Both the position numbers and the translations under genes were made by a program. From Cyanobacteriota bacterium (GTDB taxonomy: Bacteria; Cyanobacteriota; Cyanobacteriia; Leptolyngbyales; Leptolyngbyaceae): DNA of 11,461 nucleotides. Below the pieces are notes generated by a model, which saw only the letters and a list, made by a program, of their open reading frames with translations, was not told the DNA's origin and did not search any database. This document shows positions 1 to 5,984 of the stretch, one piece after another (positions within the stretch are counted from its first letter, which is position 1; the number at the start of each line of letters is the position of its first letter). The stretch is from contig JAIXVO010000244.1 in assembly GCA_027482985.1 (NCBI GenBank), positions 1-11,461 on the forward strand. Reading direction: 5' to 3'.

Positions 1-1
1 A

Positions 2-646
2 CTGAATGAGGTGATCACGACGCTGAATTTTGAGTCGTCCTCGGTGTTGGGCCTGGATTGGCAACCGACCGGGGAGCGGATTGCGCTGTGTGGGCATCGG
101 GGGGCGCGGGTGTGGCAGGCGACAGACTGGGATGAAGATCCCCAGGTGTTGGAGATGCCGTCGGCGAGTGTGGCGATCGCCTGGTCGCCGGATGGGCTGT
201 ATCTGGCGGATGGCAATCTGGATAATACTTTGACGGTCGTGGAATGGTCGCGCCCCCAAAGCCCCTGGGTGATGCAGGGGTTTCCGGGGAAGGTGCGGCA
301 ACTGGCCTGGTCACAGCCGCTCACAGCCACGGGTGCGCCGCTGTTGGCGACCTGTAGCGGGGAATCCATCGTCACCTGGGAACGGTCGGATGATCCGGAA
401 GTCGGTTGGGCGAATCAAGTGCTGGAGGCTCATGAGGGTATAGTGCAGGCGATCGCGTTTCGGCCTCAGTCTTTGTTACTGGCATCTGCTGCCTCCGATG
501 GGTGTGTCTGTTTGTGGGAGAGTGCGCAGGACTTAGCGCAAGTTTTAGAGGGCCCAGAACATGGTTTAGCTTGCTTTGCCTGGCACCCGGAGGGCACAAT
601 GCTGGCAACGGGGGGGCAAAGGGGAGAAGTGATGGTTTGGGGTTAA
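2..646 (+). CDS. WD40 repeat beta-propeller protein, 5'-truncated by window edge
   Basis: The reading frame is open from base 2 and ends at TAA 644-646. Five WD40-like blades can be read, each closing in a Trp-containing strand: GLDWQPTGERIA..RVW, AIAWSPDGLYLA..VEW, QLAWSQP..LLATCSG..VTW, AIAFRPQSLLLASAASDG..CLW and CFAWHPEGTMLATGG..MVW. A closed propeller usually has seven blades, so about two blades and the true start probably lie upstream of base 1. The GTG at 11 is not convincing as a start because no Shine-Dalgarno sequence precedes it and the frame stays open upstream. WD40 propellers are protein-binding scaffolds with no catalysis of their own, and the partner cannot be told. The gene runs convergently toward uraH with 119 bases between the stops. 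Assignment to the WD40 class is firm; the exact function is unknown. Confidence 0.85.
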   Translation: MNEVITTLNFESSSVLGLDWQPTGERIALCGHRGARVWQATDWDEDPQVLEMPSASVAIAWSPDGLYLADGNLDNTLTVVEWSRPQSPWVMQGFPGKVRQLAWSQPLTATGAPLLATCSGESIVTWERSDDPEVGWANQVLEAHEGIVQAIAFRPQSLLLASAASDGCVCLWESAQDLAQVLEGPEHGLACFAWHPEGTMLATGGQRGEVMVWG

Positions 647-691
647 CTTATGACAGTCAGGGATTTTCTATTAAATCGTGTCCCACCTGTA

Positions 692-711
692 GGCTGTGTT
701 AGGCACCAGCC
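692..711. other. Imperfect hairpin between convergent WD40 and uraH genes
   Basis: GGCTGTG (692-698) can pair with CACCAGCC (704-711) around a 5-base loop, with one bulged base. It lies in the 119-base gap between the convergent stop codons of the WD40 gene and uraH. There is no T-run directly after it, so it is at best a weak candidate for stopping transcription. Nothing else in 647-765 stands out. Confidence 0.25.
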
Positions 712-765
712 AGAACGGATCATAGGCGTGTTTTTTAGCGCATAGCCCTTAGATCTATTTCTGTT

Positions 766-1182
766 TTAGCTGCCTCTGTAGGTGCTGTAAGACCAGGGAG
801 AGGCGAGCAACGGCACATGATAATGTCCGCTGGCATCGGCAATGCCAAATTGAATCGGTACCTGATTGAGAAAGGGCAGTTCTGAAGTGCTACCGCTGGT
901 TTTAGCAAAGTATTCACCGACGCTAAAAATGAGTTCATACACGCCTGGAGTGAATTCAGCATCGGTGAGCAACGGGCTATCGGTGCGACCATCGGCGTTG
1001 GTGAGGGTGGTTTTGAGTAATTGTTTGGCTCCCGATCGCGGGTCAATTTGCCAGAGGGCGATCGTCATGCCAGCGGCGGGTTTGCCGTGGGCGGTGTCTA
1101 AAACGTGAGTGGTTAATTTGCCTGCCAAAATGTCCTCCTGGTGATGGTTGTTTAATTCATTCGCGATCGCCCACTCATCCAC
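766..1182 (-). CDS. uraH: 5-hydroxyisourate hydrolase (transthyretin-related protein)
   Basis: UraH hydrolyses 5-hydroxyisourate, the unstable product of urate oxidation, to OHCU (2-oxo-4-hydroxy-4-carboxy-5-ureidoimidazoline). With the GTG start the protein has 138 residues. The family signature is complete: catalytic His26 in LTTHVLD, Arg66 in ADGRT, His122 in GHYHVPLL, and the C-terminal tetrapeptide YRGS (135-138). The Arg-His and His-YRGS distances (56 and 13) match what I recall for PucM. No signal peptide is visible, so it is likely cytosolic. Two starts are possible. GTG 1182 has AGGAGG eight bases upstream. TTG 1128 has AGGAGG (1139-1134) five bases upstream and would give a 120-residue protein beginning [11 protein letters not shown], closer to the usual family length. 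It lies 139 bases after hpxO on the same strand and acts on the HpxO product, so co-transcription is likely. UraD is not seen. Confidence 0.93.
   Translation of the reverse strand: MDEWAIANELNNHHQEDILAGKLTTHVLDTAHGKPAAGMTIALWQIDPRSGAKQLLKTTLTNADGRTDSPLLTDAEFTPGVYELIFSVGEYFAKTSGSTSELPFLNQVPIQFGIADASGHYHVPLLASPWSYSTYRGS
1128..1139 (-). promoter_or_regulatory. Internal ribosome binding site and alternative TTG start of uraH
   Basis: On the minus strand AGGAGG (1139-1134) lies five bases before an in-frame TTG (1128-1126). This is a full Shine-Dalgarno match inside the longer uraH reading frame. It supports the shorter 120-residue UraH, whose N-terminus ([10 protein letters not shown]) is where family members normally begin. 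The upstream GTG at 1182 has an equally good site (AGGAGG 1196-1191), so the choice stays open. Confidence 0.5.
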
Positions 1183-1205
1183 CTTCCCCCCCTCCTGAAT
1201 CCCTG

Positions 1206-1277
1206 GGAGACGTGCCAGCGGCGCGTCTCTACGATTTGTGGGTGCCGAAGAGAGACGTGCTGGCGGCGCGTCTCTAC
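1206..1277. repeat. Two copies of GAGACG...CGTCTC palindromic repeat in hpxO-uraH gap
   Basis: Two near-identical hairpins stand in the 139-base gap between hpxO and uraH. Copy 1 pairs 1206-1216 with 1220-1230 (loop AGC). Copy 2 pairs 1251-1261 with 1265-1275 (loop GGC). Each has an AGAGACG/CGTCTCT-type outer stem and a GC-rich inner stem, with one or two wobble pairs. They belong to the interspersed palindromes common in cyanobacterial intergenic DNA and recur at 2583-2611 (degenerate) and 4224-4474. In the hpxO-uraH transcript they would form strong RNA hairpins that could affect stability or readthrough. No T-run follows, so they are not ordinary intrinsic terminators. Confidence 0.75.
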
Positions 1278-1286
1278 CAATTTCCT

Positions 1287-1314
1287 ACCTTCTGACTTCT
1301 GCCTCCTGACTCCT
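1287..1314. repeat. Short heptamer tandem repeat downstream of hpxO
   Basis: Four heptamers are in phase: ACCTTCT, GACTTCT, GCCTCCT and GACTCCT. This is the same family and the same orientation as the longer array at 2634-2731 on the other side of hpxO. It directly follows the palindrome at 1251-1277, whose right end contains GTCTCTACCA (1270-1279). Such short tandemly repeated heptamers are well known between genes in cyanobacteria. Confidence 0.65.
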
Positions 1315-1321
1315 GTCCCCC

Positions 1322-2482
1322 CTACCGCAACGGTCCTCCCAGGATGACTTTCGCGATCGCCTGCCGCACGTCTTCTGGCTTTTCCTGGCTCAACTGGTCG
1401 TACCATTGCTGGGTGACGGCGGGATCTTTGCCGTGAATTTGTTCGGCGCGGCGACGGGCTTTGGCGACGACGGCAGCGGTGCGATCGACGCGTTCGGTTT
1501 CGTAGCGACGGAGGGCATCGGTAACGCTGATGGTGGTGCTCTTGAGATAGTTACTCAGCACGAGGGCATCTTCGACGGCCTGACAGCCGCCCTGACCTAA
1601 ATCGGGACAGGTGGCATGGGCGGCATCTCCCAACAGTGCCACGCGGCCCCGGACGAGTTGATGCAAAGGGCCGAGGTCATGAATCAACACGCGGTTGGTC
1701 GTGGCGGGATCGAGACTTTGAATCAGAGCTTGGATGGGAGGTGCCCAGCCCGCAAAGAAGCGTGTTAAGTCTGCTCGAATGTCACCCCCTTGGGCAGCGT
1801 CCTCCTTGGGCATGGGCACGTCAAAGAAGAAATAGAAGCGATCGCCCGCTATAGGCATTAGAGATGCGCGTTTATGTTCGCCGACGTAAATCGCCCAGGT
1901 ATCCGGCGGGGCGAGGTCGGGATTGGCGGGCACCAAACCATTCCAGTTGACGTAACCGCCATAGCTGGGGGCAATTTCAGTATCTAAGACATATTTGCGA
2001 CAGATAGAGCGAATCCCATCGGCGGCAATCAACACGTTCCCCGTTGCCACATGACCATTTTCAAACATCGCCGTCACTTGCTGGTCATCTTGCTCAATGC
2101 CAATGCACTGATGCCCTAATTGCACTTCCACGGGTAGACGTTGCCGCAACATTTGTTGTAAATCGGTGCGGGACACGGGATAGGGGCGTTGCCCGACCTG
2201 TTCCACCAGCGGCATCAGGTCAATGTCGTTGAGCAACTCGCCTGCTAGAGTGCGATACTCCATCCGATTCATCTGTCCCCCGATCGCGGCAATCTCGCGC
2301 CCCAATCCCAACCGATTCAGCACTTTCACCCCATTCGACCAGAGTGAAATGCCGGCCCCCGCCGGACGCAAATCCAGGACGCGATCGTAAATCTCCACCT
2401 CGTATCCGGCTTGACTCAAGGCAATCCCCGAAGTCAATCCCCCCATTCCGGCTCCAATAATGATTACCTTCAGGTTTTCCAT
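1322..2482 (-). CDS. hpxO: FAD-dependent urate hydroxylase
   Basis: HpxO is a flavoprotein monooxygenase that uses NADH and O2 to hydroxylate urate to 5-hydroxyisourate, replacing classical urate oxidase. The 386-residue protein is of normal family length. It shows the FAD-binding GAGMGG (10-15) near the N-terminus, the DG motif in LIAADGIRS (Asp155-Gly156), and the GD motif in LLGDAAH (Gly285-Asp286) followed by DLGQGGC. Stretches typical of Klebsiella HpxO are conserved as I recall them: AGISLWSNGVKVL, GYVNWNGLV, RFYFFFDVP, RYFAGWAPP-like RFFAGWAPP, HGKD and the ending LGGPLR. Arg205 in KRASLMP matches the active-site arginine (Arg204) described for the Klebsiella enzyme. The ATG start at 2482 has GGAGA eight bases upstream. 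The gene is divergent from the 8-oxoguanine deaminase and followed by uraH, so substrate supply and product removal are both neighbours. A generic FAD monooxygenase is the alternative, but the context makes HpxO much more likely. Confidence 0.92.
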   Translation of the reverse strand: MENLKVIIIGAGMGGLTSGIALSQAGYEVEIYDRVLDLRPAGAGISLWSNGVKVLNRLGLGREIAAIGGQMNRMEYRTLAGELLNDIDLMPLVEQVGQRPYPVSRTDLQQMLRQRLPVEVQLGHQCIGIEQDDQQVTAMFENGHVATGNVLIAADGIRSICRKYVLDTEIAPSYGGYVNWNGLVPANPDLAPPDTWAIYVGEHKRASLMPIAGDRFYFFFDVPMPKEDAAQGGDIRADLTRFFAGWAPPIQALIQSLDPATTNRVLIHDLGPLHQLVRGRVALLGDAAHATCPDLGQGGCQAVEDALVLSNYLKSTTISVTDALRRYETERVDRTAAVVAKARRRAEQIHGKDPAVTQQWYDQLSQEKPEDVRQAIAKVILGGPLR

Positions 2483-2558
2483 GCTGGCTGTCTCCGATTG
2501 AACTGCGTAAAGGCTGATGCACCAACTTCGATATTGTGACAGAGGGCAGGCAAATGAG

Positions 2559-2755
2559 GGCAGAGGGCAGGAGGCAGGGGGCGGAGGGGTGTACCATCGG
2601 CAAGTCTCTACCAGATGTCTTCTTCCTCCTCCTGACTTCCTCCTCCTGACTTCCTCCTCCTGACTTCTGACTCCTGACTTCTGACTCCTGACTTCTGACT
2701 CCTGACTTCTGACTCCTGACTCCTAACTTCTGCCCCCTGCCGTCTGCCCTCTGCC
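2559..2755. repeat. Fold-back element: 27-base inverted repeat enclosing heptamer array
   Basis: The left arm 2559-2585 (begins GGCAGAGGGCAG) and the right arm 2729-2755 (ends CTGCCCTCTGCC) are inverted copies matching at 24 of 27 positions. Between them lie a degenerate GAGACG-type palindrome (about 2583-2611) and the heptamer array 2634-2731. The arms, too, are built from a 7-base purine/pyrimidine motif, so the inverted repeat may have arisen from heptamer repeats in opposite orientation and not as transposon termini. No transposase and no clear target duplication is seen. Confidence 0.65.
2634..2731. repeat. Heptamer tandem repeat (14 in-phase heptamers)
   Basis: Fourteen heptamers run without a phase break. 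Two 14-mers GACTTCCTCCTCCT are followed by four 14-mers GACTTCTGACTCCT and one GACTCCTAACTTCT. So the real period is 14 bases made of two alternating heptamers. The + strand is almost all pyrimidine apart from the G-A of each GACT. This is the short tandemly repeated repetitive sequence type known from cyanobacteria. It lies between the divergent hpxO and deaminase genes and could vary in copy number by slippage. Confidence 0.85.
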
Positions 2756-2862
2756 TTATCTCGCATACTGTATACATTCTCCCAGAAAAGCGATAGGTGC
2801 GTTCTGCTACTGTCTGAATGGGGTAGGGGCTGTAGCATCGGTAACAAAAAAAGGACGGGACT

Positions 2863-4221
2863 ATGGGGACGCTGCTGATTAAGAATATCCATACGCTGGT
2901 GACGATGGATGCGGAACGACGGGAAATTGCGAATGGGGCGATTTTGGTGCAGGATCAGGCGATCGCCCAGGTCGGCACCACGGCAGAGTTACCAGAGACA
3001 GCGGATGAGGTGCTGAATTTGCGGGGGCGGTTCATTGTGCTGCCGGGGTTGGTGAATACGCATCATCATTTTTATCAGGTGTTAACCCGCGTCCTGCCAG
3101 CGGTGCAGGATGTGAGCTTGTTTCACTGGTTGCAGGGACTTTATCCCGTGTGGGCGAAGTTGACACCGGAAGCGATTTACACGAGTGCCCAGATGGCGGC
3201 GGCAGAACTGATGTTGTCGGGGTGTACGACGGCCAGCGATCACCTCTACATCTATCCCAATGGGTGTCGGTTGGATGATGAAATTCGGGCGATGCAGGCG
3301 ATCGGGATGCGGTTTCAGGCCAGTCGCGGCAGTATGAGTGTGGGCGAAAGTCAGGGCGGGTTACCGCCGGATAGCGTGGTGGAGCGGGAAGATGACATTC
3401 TCCAGGACAGTCAGCGGTTAATTGAGCAATATCACGATGCCTCGCGGTTTGCGATGTTGCGGATGACCTTAGCGCCCTGTTCGCCGTTCTCCGTAACGCG
3501 AGAATTAATGCGGGAATCGGCAGCGCTGGCCCGAAAATATCCCGGCGTGACGCTGCACACCCACTTAGCCGAAAATCAATCCGACATTGACTACAGCCTG
3601 GAAGCCTTTGGCATGACTCCAGGTGACTATGCCGACTCAGTAGGTTGGCTCGGGTCAGATGTCTGGCACGCCCACTGCGTCATGCTGGACGATATCACGA
3701 TCAAAAAGTTTGGCGAAACGGGGACGGGTGTCAGCCATTGCCCCGGCAGTAACACCCGATTAGCGAGCGGGATCGCCCCGATTCGCAAAATGCTGGATGC
3801 TGGGGTGCCCGTCAGTCTCGGTGTCGATGGATCTTCTTCTAATGACGCTGGAAATATGTTGCAGGAAGCTCGGACTGCCTTTCTGCTGGCGCGGGTGCGC
3901 GATCGCGATGCCACCAGCATGACCGCCCGCAACATCCTGGAAGTCGCCACTTTAGGCGGTGCCCGGGTCTTAGGCCGAGACGACATCGGCGCGATCGCCC
4001 CCGGCATGGCCGCTGACCTGATCGCGATCGACCTGGATCGCCCCCAATTTGCCGGAGCCTTACACGATCCCGTCGCCGCCTTGATCATGTGCTTGGCTCA
4101 CAGTGTCGATTACAGCTTCATCAACGGCCGCAAAGTCGTCTCTGAAGGCAGACTGACGACGCTGGATCAGGATTTGTTGGTGGCGGAGACGAATCGGTTG
4201 GCGAAGGAATTAGGAGAATAG
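2863..4221 (+). CDS. 8-oxoguanine deaminase (amidohydrolase superfamily)
   Basis: The enzyme hydrolyses 8-oxoguanine, the main oxidation product of guanine, to urate and ammonia. The 452-residue protein shows the amidohydrolase metal site: THHHF (His67-His69), HTHLAE (His232, His234, Glu237), His271 in WHAHC, His292 in SHCPGSN, and Asp322 in VDGSSSND. It matches, from memory, characterised 8-oxoguanine deaminases more closely than guanine deaminases or TrzN/AtzA-like enzymes, through SGCTTASDHLYIYPNG, RFQASRGSMSVG, GGLPPDSVVERE, APCSPFSV and GALHDPVAAL. The ATG start has AAGGA (2851-2855) seven bases upstream. It is cytosolic, with no signal peptide. It is divergent from hpxO, whose substrate urate is its product, so the three genes form a pathway. 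Substrate specificity (8-oxoguanine versus isocytosine or related bases) is inferred. Confidence 0.92.
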   Translation: MGTLLIKNIHTLVTMDAERREIANGAILVQDQAIAQVGTTAELPETADEVLNLRGRFIVLPGLVNTHHHFYQVLTRVLPAVQDVSLFHWLQGLYPVWAKLTPEAIYTSAQMAAAELMLSGCTTASDHLYIYPNGCRLDDEIRAMQAIGMRFQASRGSMSVGESQGGLPPDSVVEREDDILQDSQRLIEQYHDASRFAMLRMTLAPCSPFSVTRELMRESAALARKYPGVTLHTHLAENQSDIDYSLEAFGMTPGDYADSVGWLGSDVWHAHCVMLDDITIKKFGETGTGVSHCPGSNTRLASGIAPIRKMLDAGVPVSLGVDGSSSNDAGNMLQEARTAFLLARVRDRDATSMTARNILEVATLGGARVLGRDDIGAIAPGMAADLIAIDLDRPQFAGALHDPVAALIMCLAHSVDYSFINGRKVVSEGRLTTLDQDLLVAETNRLAKELGE

Positions 4222-4223
4222 GA

Positions 4224-4254
4224 GTAGAGACGGTGCCGTTGGCACGTCTCCTCC
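4224..4254. repeat. GAGACG palindrome 4 bases after the deaminase stop codon
   Basis: GAGAC (4227-4231) pairs with GTCTC (4246-4250), and GTGCC (4233-4237) with GGCAC (4241-4245), around loop GTT with one bulged G. It starts just after the TAG of the deaminase gene, where a terminator would sit, but C-rich and not T-rich sequence follows. It belongs to the same repeat family as the copies at 1206-1277. Confidence 0.65.
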
Positions 4255-4271
4255 GGGGGCGCGGGGAGGGA

Positions 4272-4338
4272 GGGCGATCGCACGGGGTGAGACGATACCG
4301 TTGGCTTGGGGCGAGGATTGGGCGATCGCGCGGGGTGA
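4272..4338. repeat. Direct repeat pair containing HIP1 octamers
   Basis: Nineteen bases at 4272-4290 recur at 4320-4338 with one mismatch; both contain GCGATCGC followed by a CGGGGTGA-type tail. The unit is about 48 bases. Each copy runs into a decayed GAGACG-type palindrome (4289 onward in the first, GAAGATGTGC in the second). Confidence 0.6.
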
Positions 4339-4360
4339 AGATGTGCAATTGCCTGGGTAT

Positions 4361-4475
4361 GGAGACGTGCCCACGGCATGGTTTCTACGAAGGGTCTGGG
4401 GATTGAGACGTGCCAACGGCATCGTCTCTACGAAGGGTTTGGGTGTGGAGACGTGCCAACGGCACCGTCTCTACG
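4361..4475. repeat. Three tandem 42-43 base units with GAGACG palindrome
   Basis: GAGACGTGCC starts at 4362, 4405 and 4447, so the period is 43 then 42 bases. Each unit is a palindrome (GAGACGTGCC, an A/C-rich centre, GGCA, then TCTCTACGA or TTTCTACGA). The first two are followed by the linker GAAGGGT.TGGG. The second and third hairpins are nearly intact; the first has a decayed right arm. The regular period resembles a small tandem duplication of an interspersed element. It is not a CRISPR array because the palindromes diverge and the linkers are alike. Confidence 0.7.
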
Positions 4476-4559
4476 AATTTTGCGCCCCCTTCCTCTCCCT
4501 CCCTTCCCCTCCCTTTCTAGAGAATCATTGCAACCCCAAAGAAATCGCTGCCATTTCGT

Positions 4560-4590
4560 TACAATGCTCGATTGGAGATTTTGCAGGAAG
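4560..4590 (+). promoter_or_regulatory. Possible -10 box and ribosome binding site of amine oxidase
   Basis: TACAAT (4560-4565) resembles a sigma-70 -10 box, but no good -35 lies 16-18 bases upstream; the nearest TTGCAA (4528-4533) is 26 bases away. AGGAAG (4585-4590) lies seven bases before ATG 4598 and supports that start over any codon further upstream. Confidence 0.4.
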
Positions 4591-4597
4591 TCGGGGC

Positions 4598-5890
4598 ATG
4601 AGTCAGGCGGAGATTGTGATTGTGGGTGCTGGGATGGCAGGGCTGGCGGCGGCGAGTCGGTTGCAGGCGGCGGGCAAACAGGTGGTGGTGGTGGAAGCCC
4701 GCGATCGCATCGGGGGCAGGGTGCATACCGATCGCAGTTGGGCGGTGCCAGTGGAGTTGGGTGCAACCTGGGTGCATGGGGTGGAGAAGAATCCCGTCAT
4801 GGATCTGGTGCAAGAGTTGCAGTTGAAGACGCGGTTGACGGATTACGAAAATCACTGGCTCTACAACACGAAGGGCAAGCTGGTGAAGGATGAGGATCAG
4901 GACGAACTGGATGATCAGTTAGATGATGTCCTGGAGGAGCTGGATCAACTGCGGGAAGACATGGATGAGGGGGATGAGGCGGATCTGTCGCTGGAAGATG
5001 CGCTGGAGGTGGTGTTAGCCCACTGGAAGTTGTCACCCGCGCGGCGGCAATTGCTGGATTACGCGATCGCGGCGGAAATTGAACATGAGTATGCGGCGAA
5101 CTGTCGGGAGTTGTCCTGCTACTACTGGGATGAGGGCGAGGTGTTTGAGGGCGACGATTGTTATTTGCCAGCGGGGGTGGATCAACTGGTTGACCATCTG
5201 GCGACGGGGCTGGACATTCGGCTGAATCATGTGGTGCAGCGGGTGGAGGTGACGGCGGCGGGAGTGCAGGTGGTGTGCGATTGCGATACGATTGCAGCGG
5301 AGCGGGCGATCGTCACGGTGCCGTTGGGGGTGTTGAAGGCGGGAGCGGTGCAGTTCTCGCCAGCCTTGCCAGCCGCGAAGCAGAAGGCGATTCAACGGTT
5401 GGGAATGGGATCGCTGAATAAATTGGTGTTGCGGTTTCCGAAAGTGTTTTGGCAGCGGGATGCGGAGATTTTGGGCTATGTGCCGCAGGCGAAAGGGGAA
5501 TGGGTGGAGTTTTTCAATTTCCAGCCGATTACTCAACAGCCGATTTTGGTGGGGTTTAATGCGGGACGGTATAGCCGCAAGTTAGAAGAGTTGTCGGAGG
5601 CGGAGACGATCGCCGCCGCGATGCAAGTGCTCCGGACCATTTACGGCAAGGCGGTGCCCGATCCGGTAGCGGCATTGGTGACGCGCTGGCAAGCCGATCC
5701 GTTTGCGCAGGGAGCCTATTCCTATCTGGCTAAACATTCTTCGCCGGAAGATTATGAGGCACTGGCGCAACCCGTGGGAGATCGCCTCTTTTTCGCTGGA
5801 GAAGCAACGTCCCGGCAGTATGCGGCTACCTTGCATGGGGCGCTCCTTTCCGGTTGGCGAGAAGCCGATCGAATGAATAATCTCCACTAA
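4598..5890 (+). CDS. FAD-dependent amine oxidase (polyamine oxidase-like)
   Basis: The protein is a flavin amine oxidase that should oxidise an amine with O2, giving an aldehyde or imine, ammonia or amine, and H2O2. With ATG 4598 it has 430 residues. The FAD site is clear: GAGMAGL (10-16), the Glu in VVVEARDR ending the second strand, GGRVHTD (39-45), and at the C-terminus FAGEATS (399-405) with YAATLHGALLSG (408-419). Lys275 in NKLVLRF aligns with the lysine conserved near the flavin in polyamine oxidases and LSD1. GATWVHG (55-61) and YLPAGVDQL resemble the polyamine oxidase branch. Residues 98-129 are strongly acidic (19 of 32 are Asp/Glu) and probably helical, with a possible role in binding a cationic substrate. 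There is no signal peptide. The true substrate (spermine/spermidine or another amine) cannot be read from sequence. The first two-base overlap-free neighbour is the kinase, 94 bases downstream. Confidence 0.85.
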   Translation: MSQAEIVIVGAGMAGLAAASRLQAAGKQVVVVEARDRIGGRVHTDRSWAVPVELGATWVHGVEKNPVMDLVQELQLKTRLTDYENHWLYNTKGKLVKDEDQDELDDQLDDVLEELDQLREDMDEGDEADLSLEDALEVVLAHWKLSPARRQLLDYAIAAEIEHEYAANCRELSCYYWDEGEVFEGDDCYLPAGVDQLVDHLATGLDIRLNHVVQRVEVTAAGVQVVCDCDTIAAERAIVTVPLGVLKAGAVQFSPALPAAKQKAIQRLGMGSLNKLVLRFPKVFWQRDAEILGYVPQAKGEWVEFFNFQPITQQPILVGFNAGRYSRKLEELSEAETIAAAMQVLRTIYGKAVPDPVAALVTRWQADPFAQGAYSYLAKHSSPEDYEALAQPVGDRLFFAGEATSRQYAATLHGALLSGWREADRMNNLH

Positions 5891-5984
5891 AATGGGTCAG
5901 AGTTTGACATAGTTAGACATAGCAAGGAGCGGGTGGGGCTGTCCCTCTACCCCGAAGCAAGTCGGCAAGGCTGGAGACAAAACA

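Larger units (their letters stand above)
2483..2862. other. Divergent intergenic region of hpxO and 8-oxoguanine deaminase
   Basis: This 380-base gap should hold the promoters of both divergent genes. Most of its centre (about 2559-2755) is a low-complexity fold-back made of purine- and pyrimidine-rich repeats. Near the deaminase side there is TGTATACAT (2769-2777), which could be part of a -10 box for the + strand, but no good -35 is seen at the right distance. I see no purine riboswitch signature and no credible small gene. The long reading frames on the minus strand here are translations of the heptamer repeat. Confidence 0.6.
4222..4597. other. 376-base gap upstream of amine oxidase, mostly repeats
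   Basis: From 4224 to 4474 the gap is a run of degenerate palindromic repeats with two HIP1 octamers. It is followed by a 34-base pure pyrimidine tract (4485-4518) and about 80 bases of ordinary leader. A reading frame extends from 4301 into the amine oxidase, but its translation across the gap is only repeat sequence. The gene proper starts at 4598. Confidence 0.7.

Noticed and set aside
1152..1406. Minus-strand frame with VETRRQHVS and VETRRWHVS repeats
   Set aside because: The repeats come from the two DNA palindromes at 1206-1277; the frame overlaps both hpxO and uraH and shows no protein family signal.
2559..2755. Insertion sequence or MITE with terminal inverted repeats
   Set aside because: The arms are low-complexity heptamer-like sequence, no flanking target duplication is visible and no transposase is present; a fold-back of tandem repeats explains it better.
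2756..2862. Purine riboswitch upstream of the 8-oxoguanine deaminase
   Set aside because: I looked for the conserved purine-aptamer junction and loop sequences and did not find them in this leader.
2220..2892. Minus-strand reading frames rich in Ser, Gln, Arg and Glu repeats (RSQESEVRSQKSG type)
   Set aside because: They are translations of the GACTTCT/GACTCCT heptamer array and overlap hpxO in another frame; such frames are common false genes in cyanobacteria.
4121..4422. Three overlapping minus-strand frames rich in Pro and Arg
   Set aside because: They cover the deaminase 3' end and the repeat array in shifted frames with low-complexity composition and no recognisable domain.
4361..4475. 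Possible CRISPR array because of regular 42-43 base spacing
   Set aside because: Only three units, the conserved part is an imperfect diverging palindrome, and the linkers resemble each other where unique spacers would be expected; no cas gene nearby.
4301..4597. Upstream extension of the amine oxidase by 99 residues
   Set aside because: The extension translates only the palindromic repeats and pyrimidine tract. ATG 4598 has a good ribosome binding site and begins directly at the FAD-binding strand.
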